Positions 17,501 to 26,708 of a stretch of DNA of 64,000 nucleotides are shown piece after piece. The stretch is from positions 35,169 to 99,168 of the forward strand of contig LVWS01000016.1 in the NCBI GenBank assembly GCA_002083365.1. Direction: 5' to 3'. Numbering within the stretch: position 1 is the first letter of the stretch; each line of letters starts with the position of its first letter. The position numbers and the translations under genes are program-made. The notes under the pieces were generated by a model, which saw nothing but the letters and a program-made list of their open reading frames with translations, did no database searches and had not been told where the DNA came from. The DNA is from Nitrospira sp. SG-bin1. GTDB taxonomy: Bacteria > Nitrospirota > Nitrospiria > Nitrospirales > Nitrospiraceae.

Positions 17501-18847
17501 TTATCCATGGTGAATCCCTGCTCCCATGAGCGCAGGTGTTTCGTCCGATGATTGAACCGCGCGGTTGACAAGCACCTGAGCGGCGATGGGGCGTTCCGCG
17601 GTCAACAACGCCGCCAATCGTTCCGATGAAGCCACCTCGATATCGCCGGGGACTCGCCGCCCGATACTCCAATAAGAAAGCGGCACACCGGTTTGATGGG
17701 CGACCTCGAAGATGGTGCCGAACGATTCCGTCTCGTCGAGCTTGGTGAACAGGAGCCGCGGCTGAGGCAGATCATCGAGGCGCCTCGTGATGCGACAGAG
17801 CTCCTGTTCCCTGGTGGACGCCGGAAGGACCAGATGCGTGGTCACCGCCTCGCGCGGGAGAACCCGCCGCAATTCCTGAGCCAATTCAAGATCACCCGAC
17901 CCGATTCCGGGCATGTCGATCAACACGAGATCGACCTGTGTATGGCGACGGAGCCCGTCCCGAATCTGCCGTGCCGACACGGCGCATGCAAACGGCACCC
18001 CCACGACCTTGGCATACCGCCGCAGTTGGTCAACGGCAGTATCACGATAGGTATCAAAGGTGATGAGAGCAACCGATCGCCGTTGTTCAAGACGACAATG
18101 CGCCGCCAGCTTGGCGACGGCGGCGGTCTTCCCGGCTCCGCTGGGTCCGATCAGGAGACCGATGGCGGGATAGCCTTCTGCCTTGACGATCGGCCCGCTC
18201 GTTCTCACCCGTTTTGCGATTTCACAACGGAGGGCATGCCGCATCGATTCATCGTCGCACGGACCGGAGGCTTGCTCGATCTTACAGGCTTCGTTTACCA
18301 GGAGGTCCGCGGTAGCCGGACTCATTCCTTGCTCGACAAGCGAGCGGTGCAGCAACACCTGAACGGATGGCGGCTGACTTTCGATCGCTCGATCGTCCGC
18401 CCTGGAGAGATCCTCCAATAAGCGGCCCAATTCTTTCATCATGCTGTGCACATGCCGAATGCGTTTCATCTTTACCGGCATGGCGATCGGCTTCACCGAT
18501 ACGCTTCGCTTACCGACGGCCGGAGTGGTCGTCTCACGATTCGGTTTCAGCATGCCGTGCAACGTCTTTTGAAAGCTCAGCCGGGACGGCGCGTCATCCG
18601 CCTCTGGATCAGACGGCCGGCCAGGCGACGCGGCTTGCTGCCCGGGGTCAGTCCCCGAGGAAGACCGACGTCCCTCGTCGTCGGTCGCGGCCATCACTTC
18701 AAGAATCGGCCGATTGAATGCCCGCAGGACCCGTCCTCCTTCGCGCACTTCCTTCGCCGACACGATGATGGCATCCGGCCCCAGTTCATCCTTGATGGCA
18801 CGTAGGGCGTCCTGCATGGTGAGCGCATGAAATGTCTTGACCTTCAT
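17501..18847 (-). CDS. flhF: Flagellar placement GTPase FlhF
   Basis: 448 residues starting MKVKTFHALTMQDALRAIKDELG, the FlhF N-terminus. A basic, low-complexity linker (about 55-130) leads into the SRP-type NG domain with GPSGAGKT (234-241) and DTYR (265-268). The G3 position reads DMPGIGSGD (311-319) rather than the common DTAGRS form, so the switch differs from canonical SRP GTPases. FlhF recruits the first flagellar components to the pole. It sits between flhA and flhG in the standard order. Confidence 0.94.
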   Translation of the reverse strand: MKVKTFHALTMQDALRAIKDELGPDAIIVSAKEVREGGRVLRAFNRPILEVMAATDDEGRRSSSGTDPGQQAASPGRPSDPEADDAPSRLSFQKTLHGMLKPNRETTTPAVGKRSVSVKPIAMPVKMKRIRHVHSMMKELGRLLEDLSRADDRAIESQPPSVQVLLHRSLVEQGMSPATADLLVNEACKIEQASGPCDDESMRHALRCEIAKRVRTSGPIVKAEGYPAIGLLIGPSGAGKTAAVAKLAAHCRLEQRRSVALITFDTYRDTAVDQLRRYAKVVGVPFACAVSARQIRDGLRRHTQVDLVLIDMPGIGSGDLELAQELRRVLPREAVTTHLVLPASTREQELCRITRRLDDLPQPRLLFTKLDETESFGTIFEVAHQTGVPLSYWSIGRRVPGDIEVASSERLAALLTAERPIAAQVLVNRAVQSSDETPALMGAGIHHG

Positions 18848-18854
18848 GACTTAC

Positions 18855-20948
18855 CTACGACCGGGCCAATTCAAAGTCGATCCGCACCGTATCCAACGAT
18901 TGCAGACGGACAAAGGCATCCACTTCGTTGAGTCCCATGACCGGAACTGCGTGCAGGATGCGATCGCTGTGCCGGCGAAGATGACGGCGAACCGTCTGCG
19001 AGCAAAGAACGATCGGCTGCTGTCCTCGAGCGGCGACCCGCTCGGCGGCTTGCTTGAGAGCGGTCAACAGCTTGTGAGAGAGCGTGGGGTCAAGGTTCAG
19101 CGTGGCTCCAGGCGGCAATGCCGCCGCCTGTTCCGCCAATGATCGATCCAAGCGGGGATCCAAGGTAATGACTTGCAGGCTGCCGTCGGGCGCTTGATAC
19201 TGTTTGGTGATGGTCCGAGCCAGCGCTTGCCTGGCATACTCCGTGAGAACTTCAGCGTCCTTAGTGCTTGTCGCTTGATCGGACAAAGCCTCGAGAATCG
19301 AGCGGAGGTCTCGGATAGGAATGCCCTCTTTGAGAAGGTTGCCGAGGACTCTGACCACCGTTCCGAGGGGCACCAACGTGGGAATGAGTTCCTCCACCAG
19401 TTTCGGATGCGATTTTCCGACTTCGTCCAAGAGGGCTTGTACTTCTTGTCGCCCCAACAATTCATGGCCATGGCGCTTGATCAGCTCGGACAGATGCGTG
19501 GCGATCGCCGAACTCGCATCCACCACGGTGTACCCGGCCATCTGGGCCTGCTCCCGCGCGTCTTCGGGAACCCAGAGTGCCGGTAGCCCGAATGCCGGCT
19601 CCTTGGTCGCAATCCCCTGCACCAGACCTTTCTGACCCGTCCCCGGATCGATCGCCAACAGATGCCCGGGTAAGACGTCGGCCTTGGCGACCTCCACTCC
19701 CTTCAAAATGATGGCGTATTCGTTCGGGCGCAATTGAAGATTGTCGCGGATATGGATCGGAGGCACGACAAAGCCCATCGATTCGGCACATTGCCTCCGG
19801 AGCGCCTTGATCCGATCGAGAAGCGCCGTGCCTTGCGCCCCTTCGACCAGTCCGATCAACCCGTACCCCACCTGAACTTCCATCAGATCGAGCGGAGTGA
19901 CTCGGGTCAGAGCTTCTTCGGCCTTCGGGGCAACGGGAGCGGGGGCGGGAGCAGCTTGAAGCTGTTCCTGCTGATGGAGGTGGTAGGCGATCCATGCGAC
20001 ACCACCTCCTAGAAGGAGGAACGCCACGTGGGGAAGCCCCGGGACCAATCCCAACGCGAGAAGAATACCCGCAGCGATGCCCACCGGTTTGGAGGACATC
20101 AAAAGCTGCCGAGTCATCGCCCCCCCCAAATCCGTTTCCGATGCCGCGCGCGTCACCACGATACCGGCGGCGGTCGATACGATCAGGGCGGGAATCTGCG
20201 CCACCAACCCTTCCCCAACCGTCAACACGGTATAGGTTTGAGCCGCGAGTGCCGGACTCATACCCTGTTGCAGAATACCGATCGCCAATCCACCGATGAT
20301 GTTGACAAGGATGATGATGACGGCGGCAATGGCATCGCCTCGAACAAACTTGCTGGCGCCGTCCATGGCACCGTAAAAGTCCGCCTCTTCCGCAATCTCC
20401 CGCCTCCGGCGTCGCGCGTCCGCTTCGTTGATGAGACCGGCGTTCAAGTCCGCATCGATGCTCATCTGCTTTCCGGGCATAGCGTCCAATGTGAACCGAG
20501 CGGCCACCTCGGCCACACGTCCGGCGCCCTTCGTCACTACGACAAAATTTATGATGACGAGAATCGAGAACACCACCAAGCCGACCGTGTAATTCCCTCC
20601 GACGATGAAGTTTCCGAAGGCTCGAATGACCTCGCCGGCCGCCCCAGCCCCTTCGTTGCCATGCAGCAAAATGAGCCGTGTCGACGCAATGTTGAGGGAG
20701 AGCCTGAACAACGTGATCATCAACAGGATCGACGGAAACACGGAGAACTCGATCGGACGCCGTACTTGTAGTCCGACGAGCAAGATAATGACCGACAGGG
20801 TGATATCGAAGCTCAACAATAAATCGAGCAGAAATCGAGGCAGCGGTAACAGCATCACCATGAGAATGGCCACCACCCCCACGGAGATGACGACGTCCGG
20901 ATGCTTGATCAACTGGTTTCGTTCTACTGGTTCTATTGCCGCTGCCAT
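18855..20948 (-). CDS. flhA: Flagellar type III export gate protein FlhA
   Basis: 697 residues, normal length. The N-terminal half has about eight membrane helices (HPDVVISVGVVAILMVMLLPLP...) with the FHIPEP-family signature region SIDADLNAGLINEADARRRR in the first large loop. The C-terminal cytosolic domain docks chaperone-substrate complexes. FlhA forms the nonameric export ring with FlhB and FliPQR. It follows flhB by 148 bases without a recognisable sigma-54 or sigma-28 element. Confidence 0.97.
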   Translation of the reverse strand: MAAAIEPVERNQLIKHPDVVISVGVVAILMVMLLPLPRFLLDLLLSFDITLSVIILLVGLQVRRPIEFSVFPSILLMITLFRLSLNIASTRLILLHGNEGAGAAGEVIRAFGNFIVGGNYTVGLVVFSILVIINFVVVTKGAGRVAEVAARFTLDAMPGKQMSIDADLNAGLINEADARRRRREIAEEADFYGAMDGASKFVRGDAIAAVIIILVNIIGGLAIGILQQGMSPALAAQTYTVLTVGEGLVAQIPALIVSTAAGIVVTRAASETDLGGAMTRQLLMSSKPVGIAAGILLALGLVPGLPHVAFLLLGGGVAWIAYHLHQQEQLQAAPAPAPVAPKAEEALTRVTPLDLMEVQVGYGLIGLVEGAQGTALLDRIKALRRQCAESMGFVVPPIHIRDNLQLRPNEYAIILKGVEVAKADVLPGHLLAIDPGTGQKGLVQGIATKEPAFGLPALWVPEDAREQAQMAGYTVVDASSAIATHLSELIKRHGHELLGRQEVQALLDEVGKSHPKLVEELIPTLVPLGTVVRVLGNLLKEGIPIRDLRSILEALSDQATSTKDAEVLTEYARQALARTITKQYQAPDGSLQVITLDPRLDRSLAEQAAALPPGATLNLDPTLSHKLLTALKQAAERVAARGQQPIVLCSQTVRRHLRRHSDRILHAVPVMGLNEVDAFVRLQSLDTVRIDFELARS

Positions 20949-21096
20949 GGTCCCCTACCAGGATGGTGCATACGTGCTCCGGCGCCGTTCTCGCATCGCT
21001 TAGACAAATGTTGCGCCTGACTTCTAAGACACTGGGCGCTCACCAACTCGCGCCCGTCCGCAAACGTGAGGCTCCTTATTCGTCGCCTCGCGGACC

Positions 21097-22173
21097 TCAT
21101 GGGGTCACGCCTCTGGCGCGATACACAAATGCCAGGATTTCAGCCACCGCGCGGTACAACTCATTCGGAATCTCTTTGCCGATCTCGACGAGTTTAAACA
21201 GCGTTCTCGCCACGAGTTTATGTTCCACGACCGGGACACCGTGGTGCCGAGCCAGTGCGCGAATCCGTTCAGCGACCAACCCGGCTCCTTTGGCGACCAC
21301 GACCGGAGCTCCCATCGTGGCGGTATCGTATTTCAGGGCCACAGCGAGGTGTGTCGGGTTGGTAATCACGACGTCCGCCGTTTTCACGGCAGCCATCATG
21401 CGTTTCTTCGTCATCTCACGCTGGATGGTTCGGACGCGACTCTTGATAAGCGGATCGCCCTCCGTGGCCTTGTGTTCCTCCTTGACCTCCTCCTTCGACA
21501 TCCGCAGACTTCGTTCCCACTCGTAACGCTGGTAGACATAGTCCAGTCCGGCCAGGACCGCGATCGACCCGACGGCGGCCAATCCGACCTTCAATGAGAG
21601 CCGTCCGGTTACCTGTAGAACGGTATCCATATCGAACTCGATCAACCCCGGAATCTGGAGCAAGTCATACCGCGCGACCCAAATCCCGACACCCGTCACG
21701 ATCGCGATCTTGAGCAGCCCCTTCACGAGCTCCATCACCGATCGCAGTGAGAACAATCGGGACAATCCCTTGATCGGGTTGATGCGCTCGATATCCGGTT
21801 GAACCGCATTGGCGCGCCATAGCAGCCCGGTCTGCAACAGCGAGGCCCCGCCTCCCAGCAATAGAACGCCCACGATGACCGGAAGGCTCAGCGTCACGAC
21901 CGTTGCGGCCGCATGGATGACCACCGCATGCACCTGCTCGATCGACATCTCTTTGTAGAAATCGAGCGGGAACGAGAGTGTAAGTCCTTGACGGGTCATC
22001 TCCGTCATTTTCTGAACCCCCACCGGCAGCATGCTCGCCAGCAACCCGATGCCGCTCAAGAGAATGACGGCAGTAGACACATCGCGACTGATGGCGATCT
22101 GTCCTTTTTTGCGCGCCTCTTCCTTCCGTTTCGGCGTCGCGGGTTCTGTCCTGTTACTCCGATCCTCAGCCAT
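21097..22173 (-). CDS. flhB: Flagellar export substrate-switch protein FlhB
   Basis: 358 residues. The opening (AEDRSNRTEPATPKRKEEARKKGQIA) and four membrane helices precede a cytosolic domain with the autocleavage site in ADVVITNPTHLAVALKYD, where cleavage falls between Asn and Pro-Thr-His. This cleavage allows the change from rod/hook to filament export, with FliK as the ruler. It overlaps the fliR end by 8 bases. Confidence 0.97.
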   Translation of the reverse strand: MAEDRSNRTEPATPKRKEEARKKGQIAISRDVSTAVILLSGIGLLASMLPVGVQKMTEMTRQGLTLSFPLDFYKEMSIEQVHAVVIHAAATVVTLSLPVIVGVLLLGGGASLLQTGLLWRANAVQPDIERINPIKGLSRLFSLRSVMELVKGLLKIAIVTGVGIWVARYDLLQIPGLIEFDMDTVLQVTGRLSLKVGLAAVGSIAVLAGLDYVYQRYEWERSLRMSKEEVKEEHKATEGDPLIKSRVRTIQREMTKKRMMAAVKTADVVITNPTHLAVALKYDTATMGAPVVVAKGAGLVAERIRALARHHGVPVVEHKLVARTLFKLVEIGKEIPNELYRAVAEILAFVYRARGVTP

Positions 22174-22954
22174 GCCCCAGCGCTTTCATGAGACTCTCGA
22201 TCGTCCACTGCAATCGCTCTAGTTCCCGAACGAGAAGTTCCACCACAAACGGCACTGACAATCCCATCACCGCCAATCCTCCGGCAATGGTGACGGGAAA
22301 ACTGAGAACAAACACGTTGATCTGGCTCACCGCCCGTCCAAGAAGGGCCAACAGAATATTGATCAGGAGGATGAGGACGAGCACGGGCGCCGCCAATTTC
22401 AACCCCACCGTGAACATGTGCTGGGATAAACGAAGGATATCGTCCCCCATGCCTCCCGGAAGAGAAGCGCCGAACGGCGGAATGGAGTCATAGCTCGAGA
22501 GGATCGTGGCCACCAGCAGCAGATGACCGTTCAGCGAGAGAAAAATGAGGGTCGCCAGAAGCGTAAAATATTGGCCGATGATGGGCGTGTGATCGGCTGT
22601 CGCCGGATCGAACAGCTGGACGACGCCGAATCCCATCTGCATACCGATCATCTCCCCCGCCAGTTCCAGTGCGCTGAAGAAGAGTCGTACCGCCAGTCCG
22701 ATCGTGAGCCCGATGGCCATCTCACTGATCAACCCGGCGGTTAAGGCCATCGGGTCATAGGGCACGACAGGAAGTCGGACCAAAGGAGCCAACAACACTC
22801 CCAACGCGAGAACCAGGGCCAGTTTGACTTTCACCGGAACCGCCCGACCGCTCAAGACCGGCAACGCGGCCAACAGTCCCCCGATGCGGGAAATAAGGAC
22901 CAAGAACCCTTGGAATTCCGGCAGAAGAACCTGGATAGTTTGGGTCAACGCCAT
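22166..22954 (-). CDS. fliR: Flagellar export gate protein FliR
   Basis: 262 residues with about six hydrophobic segments. Recognisable parts are FLVLISRIGGLLAALPVLSG, the LVRLFFSALELAGEMIGMQMGFG block and FDPATADHTPIIGQYFTLLA. FliR joins FliP and FliQ in the export gate. It starts 9 bases after the fliQ stop and overlaps flhB by 8 bases. Confidence 0.96.
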   Translation of the reverse strand: MALTQTIQVLLPEFQGFLVLISRIGGLLAALPVLSGRAVPVKVKLALVLALGVLLAPLVRLPVVPYDPMALTAGLISEMAIGLTIGLAVRLFFSALELAGEMIGMQMGFGVVQLFDPATADHTPIIGQYFTLLATLIFLSLNGHLLLVATILSSYDSIPPFGASLPGGMGDDILRLSQHMFTVGLKLAAPVLVLILLINILLALLGRAVSQINVFVLSFPVTIAGGLAVMGLSVPFVVELLVRELERLQWTIESLMKALGHG

Positions 22955-22963
22955 CGTTTCGTC

Positions 22964-23233
22964 TTAGTGCACGTAGTTGGGAATATTCATCAGGAGATTC
23001 GCCATGTAGGTGGTCATCACGTTCAGCATCCACGGAAGAAAGAACAACAACGCCACGAACAGAGCCACCACTTTCGGGACAAAGGTAAGCGTGGCTTCGT
23101 TCAGTTGGGTCATCGCTTGAAACGCACTGACCGCCAACCCGATCAACAGACTGAGCCCCAAGATGGGCGAAGACACCAACAATGTCGTTTCCAACGCTTG
23201 CCTACCCAGCTCGGTCACGATTTCCGGCGTCAC
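22964..23233 (-). CDS. fliQ: Flagellar export gate protein FliQ
   Basis: 89 residues with two long membrane helices (LETTLLVSSPILGLSLLIGLAV and FVPKVVALFVALLFFLPWM), standard for FliQ. It starts at a GTG with AGGGGA upstream. Four copies pack around the FliP-FliR core of the export gate. It lies 59 bases downstream of fliP. Confidence 0.96.
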   Translation of the reverse strand: MTPEIVTELGRQALETTLLVSSPILGLSLLIGLAVSAFQAMTQLNEATLTFVPKVVALFVALLFFLPWMLNVMTTYMANLLMNIPNYVH

Positions 23234-23292
23234 TCGGTCCCCTCACGGTCGGAACGCGGCCAACGGTGGCCCGGTCCTCAGGCTGCCGATCC

Positions 23293-24057
23293 CTATTGAA
23301 AACTCCGCACCATCGATCCCACGACCAGATACCAGCCGTCGGCCAATACGAACAGGATCAACTTGAACGGCAGAGAAATCACCACAGGCGGAAGAAGCAT
23401 CATGCCCATCGACATGAGTACGCTGGCGACGACCATGTCCACGATCAGAAACGGAATGTAGATCAAAAATCCGATTTGGAACGCGATGCGGAGTTCGCTC
23501 AGAATGAAAGCCGGAATGATCGCTTGCGTCGGCACATCCTCGACCCGATCCGGCTTCGGCAATCGACTCAGCTTGACAAAGAGTTCAAGATCCTTCTCCC
23601 TCACCTGCCGCAGCATGAAGCCCCGCACCGGTTCGATGCCTTTGTTCCACGCATCTTCATACGAGATCTGCTCCGCCATCAACGGTTGCAGCGCATTGCT
23701 GTAGATGGCCTGCCCGACCGGCGCCATGATGAACATCGTCAAAAACAGCGCCAACGACAATAACACCTGGTTCGGAGGAACGGCCTGCGTGCCCAGCGCT
23801 TGCCGAAGGAACGCCAACACGATGACGATTCTGGTAAAGGACGTCACCATGATGAATAACGCCGGCGCCAAGGAGAGCACCGTGAGGAGGATCAGAATTT
23901 GGATGACCACCGCGGTTTGCTTCGGCCCGTTTGCACCGAAATCGATGCTCACCGACGGCCCGGCCGCCGGCGCTGAAGTCGGTATCACGAGCAGCATGAT
24001 CGCCGCGACGGTGATCACCCACGGGATGTGTGGGCGCACCGCGTGCTTTTCAGCCAT
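23293..24057 (-). CDS. fliP: Flagellar export gate protein FliP
   Basis: 254 residues from the ATG at 24057 (MAEKHAVRPHIPWVITVAA), with AAGGAA about 6 bases upstream; the 24114 extension is inside fliO. A signal peptide is followed by family motifs FIMVTSFTRIVIVLAFLRQALGTQ and PNQVLLSLALFLTMFIM, then the C-terminal VDMVVASVLMSMGMMLLPP. FliP forms the central pentamer of the export gate. It overlaps the end of fliO by 8 bases. Confidence 0.96.
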   Translation of the reverse strand: MAEKHAVRPHIPWVITVAAIMLLVIPTSAPAAGPSVSIDFGANGPKQTAVVIQILILLTVLSLAPALFIMVTSFTRIVIVLAFLRQALGTQAVPPNQVLLSLALFLTMFIMAPVGQAIYSNALQPLMAEQISYEDAWNKGIEPVRGFMLRQVREKDLELFVKLSRLPKPDRVEDVPTQAIIPAFILSELRIAFQIGFLIYIPFLIVDMVVASVLMSMGMMLLPPVVISLPFKLILFVLADGWYLVVGSMVRSFQ

Positions 24058-24454
24058 GGCGTTCCTTGTGTTGATGCAAGTCACCGAACGCTCGGCGCCG
24101 AATCCAGGAGGCAAAGATGTCCTGCGGCCCCGGCGCCGTCTCCGTGGAGGGATTTTCGCGCGTCGGGGCGAGTAATTCGCGCAATTCAGCGGAATCGCTG
24201 AGGCGCCCCAGCGGGACCAGATCGGTCGCCGTCGTTCCCACGATCAGATATTCTCCCGCCACCGATACGAGGGCGATCGTCTTACGCGGTGCGATGTATC
24301 CGCTGGCCAGGACTCGCACGAGCGGACGCCCCCCGGCGATCCCCAAGCGCGGCCCCATCCACCGCCGAACGGCCAGCGTGACAAGCCCCATCAGGGCCAG
24401 CACGACGGCCAGGGCCGCGACGGTGCGGAATAGGCTTTCCCACAGATCAATCAC
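24050..24454 (-). CDS. fliO: Flagellar export assembly protein FliO
   Basis: 134 residues. One N-terminal membrane helix (FRTVAALAVVLALMGLVTLAV) is followed by a small cytosolic domain (VRVLASGYIAPRKTIALVSVAGEYLIVGTTATDLVPLGRL) typical of FliO/FliZ-like proteins. FliO helps FliP assemble. It is located between fliN and fliP, its usual place. FliO is poorly conserved, so position carries much of the weight. Confidence 0.9.
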   Translation of the reverse strand: MIDLWESLFRTVAALAVVLALMGLVTLAVRRWMGPRLGIAGGRPLVRVLASGYIAPRKTIALVSVAGEYLIVGTTATDLVPLGRLSDSAELRELLAPTRENPSTETAPGPQDIFASWIRRRAFGDLHQHKERHG

Positions 24455-24473
24455 GGCCTCTCCCTCGAATCAT

Positions 24474-24842
24474 TCAACGAAGTTGCTGCACGCGTTCCGC
24501 CGCACTCACCACATCCGTCAGGCGAATGCCGAATTTTTCATTGACGACCACCACTTCGCCGCGCGCCACCAGCTTGTTGTTCACCATCACTTCCATCGGT
24601 TCGCCGGCCAATTTGTCCAGTTCGATGACGGAACCTTGCGCCAACTGCAGAAGATCCCGGATGGCCATCTTCGTGGATCCCACATAGACGGTGACGCTCA
24701 TCGGAATATCCAGAATGAAATCGATGTTCTTCGGTGCCCCTCCGGTCTCCATGTTTTGGACCGGTGGGAACGAGGCCGGTTGTGGAGATGAGCTCGCGGT
24801 CGTTTGCGCATCGGGACGCGTCGCGGAGTCTGACTCAGCCAT
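24474..24842 (-). CDS. fliN: Flagellar motor switch protein FliN
   Basis: 122 residues. A low-complexity N-terminus leads to the SpoA/SURF1-type domain IDFILDIPMSVTVYVGSTKMAIRDLLQLAQGSVIELDKLAGEPMEVMVNNKLVARGEVVVVNEKFGIRL. FliN lies at the bottom of the C-ring, where it binds FliM, FliH and CheY. Follows fliM by 25 bases. Confidence 0.96.
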   Translation of the reverse strand: MAESDSATRPDAQTTASSSPQPASFPPVQNMETGGAPKNIDFILDIPMSVTVYVGSTKMAIRDLLQLAQGSVIELDKLAGEPMEVMVNNKLVARGEVVVVNEKFGIRLTDVVSAAERVQQLR

Positions 24843-24867
24843 GATTACTCTCTCGGTGGTATGGTGG

Positions 24868-25842
24868 CTAATTCAATATTTTGGTCACACGGCACGCATG
24901 ATTGCCCTTGTAAATTCCCGGACTGCCTTGGAACTTGTGATGTCCTTCGATATAGCAATCGAGAGGATCTCCGGGATGTTGATCGAGCAGCACCACATCC
25001 CCGGGGGAGAAATTCATGACGTCCTTCACCGTGACCGTGGCGGTGCCGAGCCGTACTGCGATCGGAAGCGGGCAGTCTTGCAGTCGCTCTCGGAATCGAG
25101 AGTTCCACTCGCCGTTTTGATCGACGTGATCGGAGACCAGACCGGAATAGAGCTTCTCTTTGATCGGCTCGAGCATGCCGTAGGGATAGACGATGTACAG
25201 TTCCCTGGCCGTTTCTCCCAGAATGACCTGCAACGTGACGACGATCACGATTTCGGATGCGGTCACCACCATCGCGAACTGAGGATTGCTTTCGGAGCGC
25301 ACATATTCGACCTTGACCGGCACGACGGCCTGCCAGGCTTTTTCCAGATCGACCAGCGATTGCAACAACAGTTTCTTGATGATCCGAAGCTGAACCGGCG
25401 TGAAATCCCGTCCCTCCGGTTTCACATGGGTCTGCCCTTTCCCCCCGAAAAAATAGTCCACGATCAGGTACACGAGGAATGCGTCCATTACGAAGAGCCC
25501 GCTCCCCCGCAATGGAGACATATGAAACACGTTCAACGACGAAGGCATCGGAACTTTCTTCAGGAACTCGCCGAATTTGATCACCTGCGTTCCAACGACG
25601 GCGAAGTCCACTGCCTCGCGAAACATGCTGGTCCACACCACCGATTGACGGCGAATGAATCGATCGTTGATCATCTCCATGGTCGGCATCCGCCCGCGAA
25701 TGATCCGTTCCTGGTTGAACAGATCGTATCTCAGGACACCCTTGGGTTCCTGGGCGGCTTCCTTCGGAGCCGTGTCGACCTCACCCGAGACGACGCCCTT
25801 CAAGAGCGCATCGATTTCGTCTTGCGAGAGAATCTTTTCCAT
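24868..25842 (-). CDS. fliM: Flagellar motor switch protein FliM
   Basis: 324 residues, normal length. The start MEKILSQDEIDALLKGV contains the CheY-binding peptide LSQDEIDALL. The middle domain (YDLFNQERIIRGRMPTMEMINDRF) and the C-terminal SpoA-like domain follow. FliM joins FliG to FliN in the C-ring and receives CheY-P. No clear ribosome site precedes the ATG, so translation may be coupled to fliL, whose stop is 11 bases upstream. Confidence 0.96.
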   Translation of the reverse strand: MEKILSQDEIDALLKGVVSGEVDTAPKEAAQEPKGVLRYDLFNQERIIRGRMPTMEMINDRFIRRQSVVWTSMFREAVDFAVVGTQVIKFGEFLKKVPMPSSLNVFHMSPLRGSGLFVMDAFLVYLIVDYFFGGKGQTHVKPEGRDFTPVQLRIIKKLLLQSLVDLEKAWQAVVPVKVEYVRSESNPQFAMVVTASEIVIVVTLQVILGETARELYIVYPYGMLEPIKEKLYSGLVSDHVDQNGEWNSRFRERLQDCPLPIAVRLGTATVTVKDVMNFSPGDVVLLDQHPGDPLDCYIEGHHKFQGSPGIYKGNHACRVTKILN

Positions 25843-25853
25843 ATGAGCCGCTG

Positions 25854-26405
25854 TTACTGAACGACGAATTCCGTGAAATAGGCCGACCGGACTCCCGGTT
25901 TCTTCAAGAGGCCGTTGACGCGCTGTGTGATTTCATCGCGGAGCTGGAACTTTCCCTGCGTCGATCTCACCGCATTGACGTCTTTACTGCTGAGCAGGAC
26001 AAGCACCGCATCGCGTATCTGAGGAACGCGCGAGGACAATTCCGCGGCGACCGCTTCACTGTCCACCTCGAGTTTAAGGGTGAGCTTCAGGTACCGAACG
26101 TCGGGAGTGTCCGCGAGATTGACGATAAAGGGATCCAGGTCGAACATGACACCCGGGGAAGCGGCCTGACCCTGTTTTCCACCAGCCTCGCTTTTCGGCT
26201 CAGCCTTGGCCTCCGCATCGGCCTTATGCTCTTCTGAATGTTCGGCGCTCTTGTTCGTTCCTCCCAGGAATTTGACTACCACGAACGCTCCGCCGACCCC
26301 GAACACCAGCGCCACAACCGATACGATGATGAGTAGCTTAATAGGGAACGCCGGAGCGGGAGCCGCGACTGGAGTCTTTTCATCGGCTGCGGCTGCATCT
26401 GCCAT
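25854..26405 (-). CDS. fliL: Flagellar basal-body protein FliL
   Basis: 183 residues from the ATG at 26405, which has GAGGAGGAG directly upstream. The longer open frame to 26681 runs through the promoter. One membrane helix (LLIIVSVVALVFGVGGAFVVV), an acidic/basic linker and the periplasmic FliL domain (LDPFIVNLADTPDVRYLKLTLKLEVD...RDAVLVLLSSK) are seen. FliL encircles stator units and supports torque. It is the first gene after the sigma-54 promoter at 26445 and heads the fliL-M-N-O-P-Q-R-flhB-A-F-G-fliA series. Confidence 0.93.
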   Translation of the reverse strand: MADAAAADEKTPVAAPAPAFPIKLLIIVSVVALVFGVGGAFVVVKFLGGTNKSAEHSEEHKADAEAKAEPKSEAGGKQGQAASPGVMFDLDPFIVNLADTPDVRYLKLTLKLEVDSEAVAAELSSRVPQIRDAVLVLLSSKDVNAVRSTQGKFQLRDEITQRVNGLLKKPGVRSAYFTEFVVQ

Positions 26406-26444
26406 AACTCCTCCTCGATTGACTCGTTGGCCCGGTGCGGAGAC

Positions 26445-26460
26445 TGCAATGCATATGCCA
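26445..26460 (-). promoter_or_regulatory. Sigma-54 promoter upstream of fliL
   Basis: Minus-strand TGGCATATGCATTGCA: -24 GG and -12 GC are separated by exactly 10 bases and every defined position of TGGCAY-N5-TTGCW matches. The predicted start is near 26434, about 30 bases before the fliL ATG. A cluster of inverted repeats lies 100-138 bases upstream. Confidence 0.82.
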
Positions 26461-26560
26461 CTACGCCTTGCTCCGCACCGATGAAAATCCGCGGGAATCA
26501 CTATGTTTCGCGGGCAATCCGATACTACACGCCTCATGGAACGACCGGCGCACCATCCTC

Positions 26561-26598
26561 CTGTCAAGTAAGCTCTTGACAGCGTCAAGAAGCTGACG
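26561..26598. promoter_or_regulatory. Clustered GTCAAG inverted repeats, candidate activator site
   Basis: Four overlapping half-sites: CTGTCAAG-N6-CTTGACAG (26561-26582), CTTGAC-N3-GTCAAG (26575-26589) and CGTCA-N6-TGACG (26583-26598). They lie 100-138 bases upstream of the fliL -24 element, where NtrC-type activators such as FlrC or FlrA usually bind. The assignment to a specific activator is inference. Confidence 0.5.
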
Positions 26599-26660
26599 GG
26601 ATCGCGGGATGATCCGTCACCGATCACAGGCGCCGGACGGGAATACCCTGGAAGGAGAGC

Positions 26661-26690
26661 GGGCTGAGAGATCGACCTCACTCCCAGCCC
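26661..26690 (-). terminator. Hairpin after flgE
   Basis: Read on the minus strand, GGGCTGGGAG and CTCTCAGCCC form a 10-bp stem with one G-U pair around a 10-base loop, starting 19 bases after the flgE stop codon. The following sequence is not T-rich, so it may be a weak or Rho-assisted terminator, or an RNA-stability hairpin, separating the flgE transcript from the fliL promoter. Confidence 0.45.
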
Positions 26691-26708
26691 GGCCCTGAAT
26701 GAAAGGAG

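Noticed and set aside
24691..25860. 389-codon plus-strand frame opposite fliM
   Set aside because: Antisense to conserved fliM; Asp/His-rich composition reflects codon complementarity.
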